Assembly (NCBI RefSeq): GCF_040807025.1
Contig: NC_090964.1
Coordinates: forward strand, 11,556,214-11,620,213
Reading direction: 5' to 3'
Source of the DNA: Struthio camelus
Taxonomy: Eukaryota; Chordata; Aves; Struthioniformes; Struthionidae
DNA length: 64,000 nucleotides
Shown here: one piece after another, positions 63,540-64,000 of the stretch
Position numbering within the stretch: position 1 is the stretch's first letter
Layout: each line of letters opens with the position of its first letter
Notes under the pieces: model-generated
Told to the model about the DNA's origin: nothing
What the model saw: the letters and a program-made list of their open reading frames with translations, nothing else
Database searches by the model: none
Translations under genes and position numbers: made by a program

Positions 63540-63850
63540 GTGGCCCCTTTAGTGTGCACAAAGGCCCTTCACTTGAATTTTGGTTTGCCCAAGAGCCCTG
63601 CATTTGCCCTTTGGTGGTCCTCAGGACACCTCAATTCACATTTTGGGTTGCTGGCAAGCCCTCTGTGTGCTTTTCTGCATGCCCTGGGGCCCGATGTTTG
63701 TTTTGCAGCACACTGCAAAGTTCTCTGTTTATCTTTCTCCCCTGTCCCCGAGTTTTCTGGGTGATTTTTGGTGTGCCCCAGGGTCCTGCCTTTGCCTTTT
63801 GGTGCCCCCAGAGTCACTCTGTTTTCTCTATCATCACCTGGTAACTTTTT
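63540..63850. repeat. Degenerate 31-32-bp minisatellite
   Basis: Loose units of the form TTTGGTGNGCCCCAGGGNCCT, with a T-rich tail, recur about every 31-32 bp (for example at 63,580, 63,612, 63,643, 63,767 and 63,799). Overlapping open frames here are not called. Confidence 0.65.
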
Positions 63851-64000
63851 TTAACTTTTGTTGCACCCAGACCTCTTGATTTGTTCTCTTGTCCCCTGAA
63901 TACTCCCTCTTCCTCTCTGTACCCCCCAGGGCTCTCCCTTTAGCTTCTAGCAAGCACCTCTCAGGCACTGGGGTGCCTCTGCTGCCCTGGCAGCCCCAGC

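Noticed and set aside
1-64000. tRNA, rRNA or known small RNA genes
   Set aside because: I saw no cloverleaf with A and B box spacing and no recognisable rRNA or snRNA segment by eye; a covariance-model scan would be decisive.

Overview
The window is vertebrate nuclear DNA, almost certainly from a bird. It carries long AT-rich introns and intergenic DNA, sharp CpG islands at gene starts, few interspersed repeats, and a truncated CR1 LINE tail (the main avian retroposon). It holds the conserved gene trio RRAGC - MYCBP - GJA9, all on the minus strand, which is neighbouring on human 1p34.3. I cannot name the species.

Layout. 1-12.8 kb: AT-rich DNA with no gene I can defend and one CR1 fragment (about 11.66-11.99 kb). 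12.84-13.33 kb: an orphan CpG island. 14.3-29.3 kb: RRAGC, seven coding exons giving 409 aa, with a CpG-island promoter. 30.87-37.0 kb: MYCBP, five coding exons giving 103 aa. 37.57-39.5 kb: GJA9 (connexin), one 517-codon coding exon; a likely 5' non-coding exon lies in the CpG island near 45.3 kb. 39.5-44.7 kb: AT-rich intergenic or 5' intronic DNA of GJA9.

44.7-64 kb is different in character: GC-rich, repetitive and partly duplicated. Two related blocks (about 45.2-48.2 kb and 55.5-59.9 kb) each begin with a CpG island that has a plus-strand splice donor, and continue into related old retroviral-like sequence. Between them lies a 65-unit array of a 76-bp CpG-rich tandem repeat (50,055-54,988). 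Every unit carries the palindrome GCGCATGCGC, the core of an NRF1 site. The array is nearly uniform inside and decays into diverged units at both ends. Beyond the second block come a pyrimidine-rich degenerate minisatellite (60.08-60.87 kb) and further degenerate repeats to the end.

Function. RRAGC encodes a Rag GTPase that brings mTORC1 to the lysosome when amino acids are present. MYCBP encodes a small coiled-coil MYC partner. GJA9 encodes a gap-junction subunit. They form a conserved neighbourhood, not a pathway. The most unusual item is the NRF1-core array beside duplicated CpG-island promoters. Its very long stop-free minus strand is explained by the 76-bp period and should not be read as a gene.
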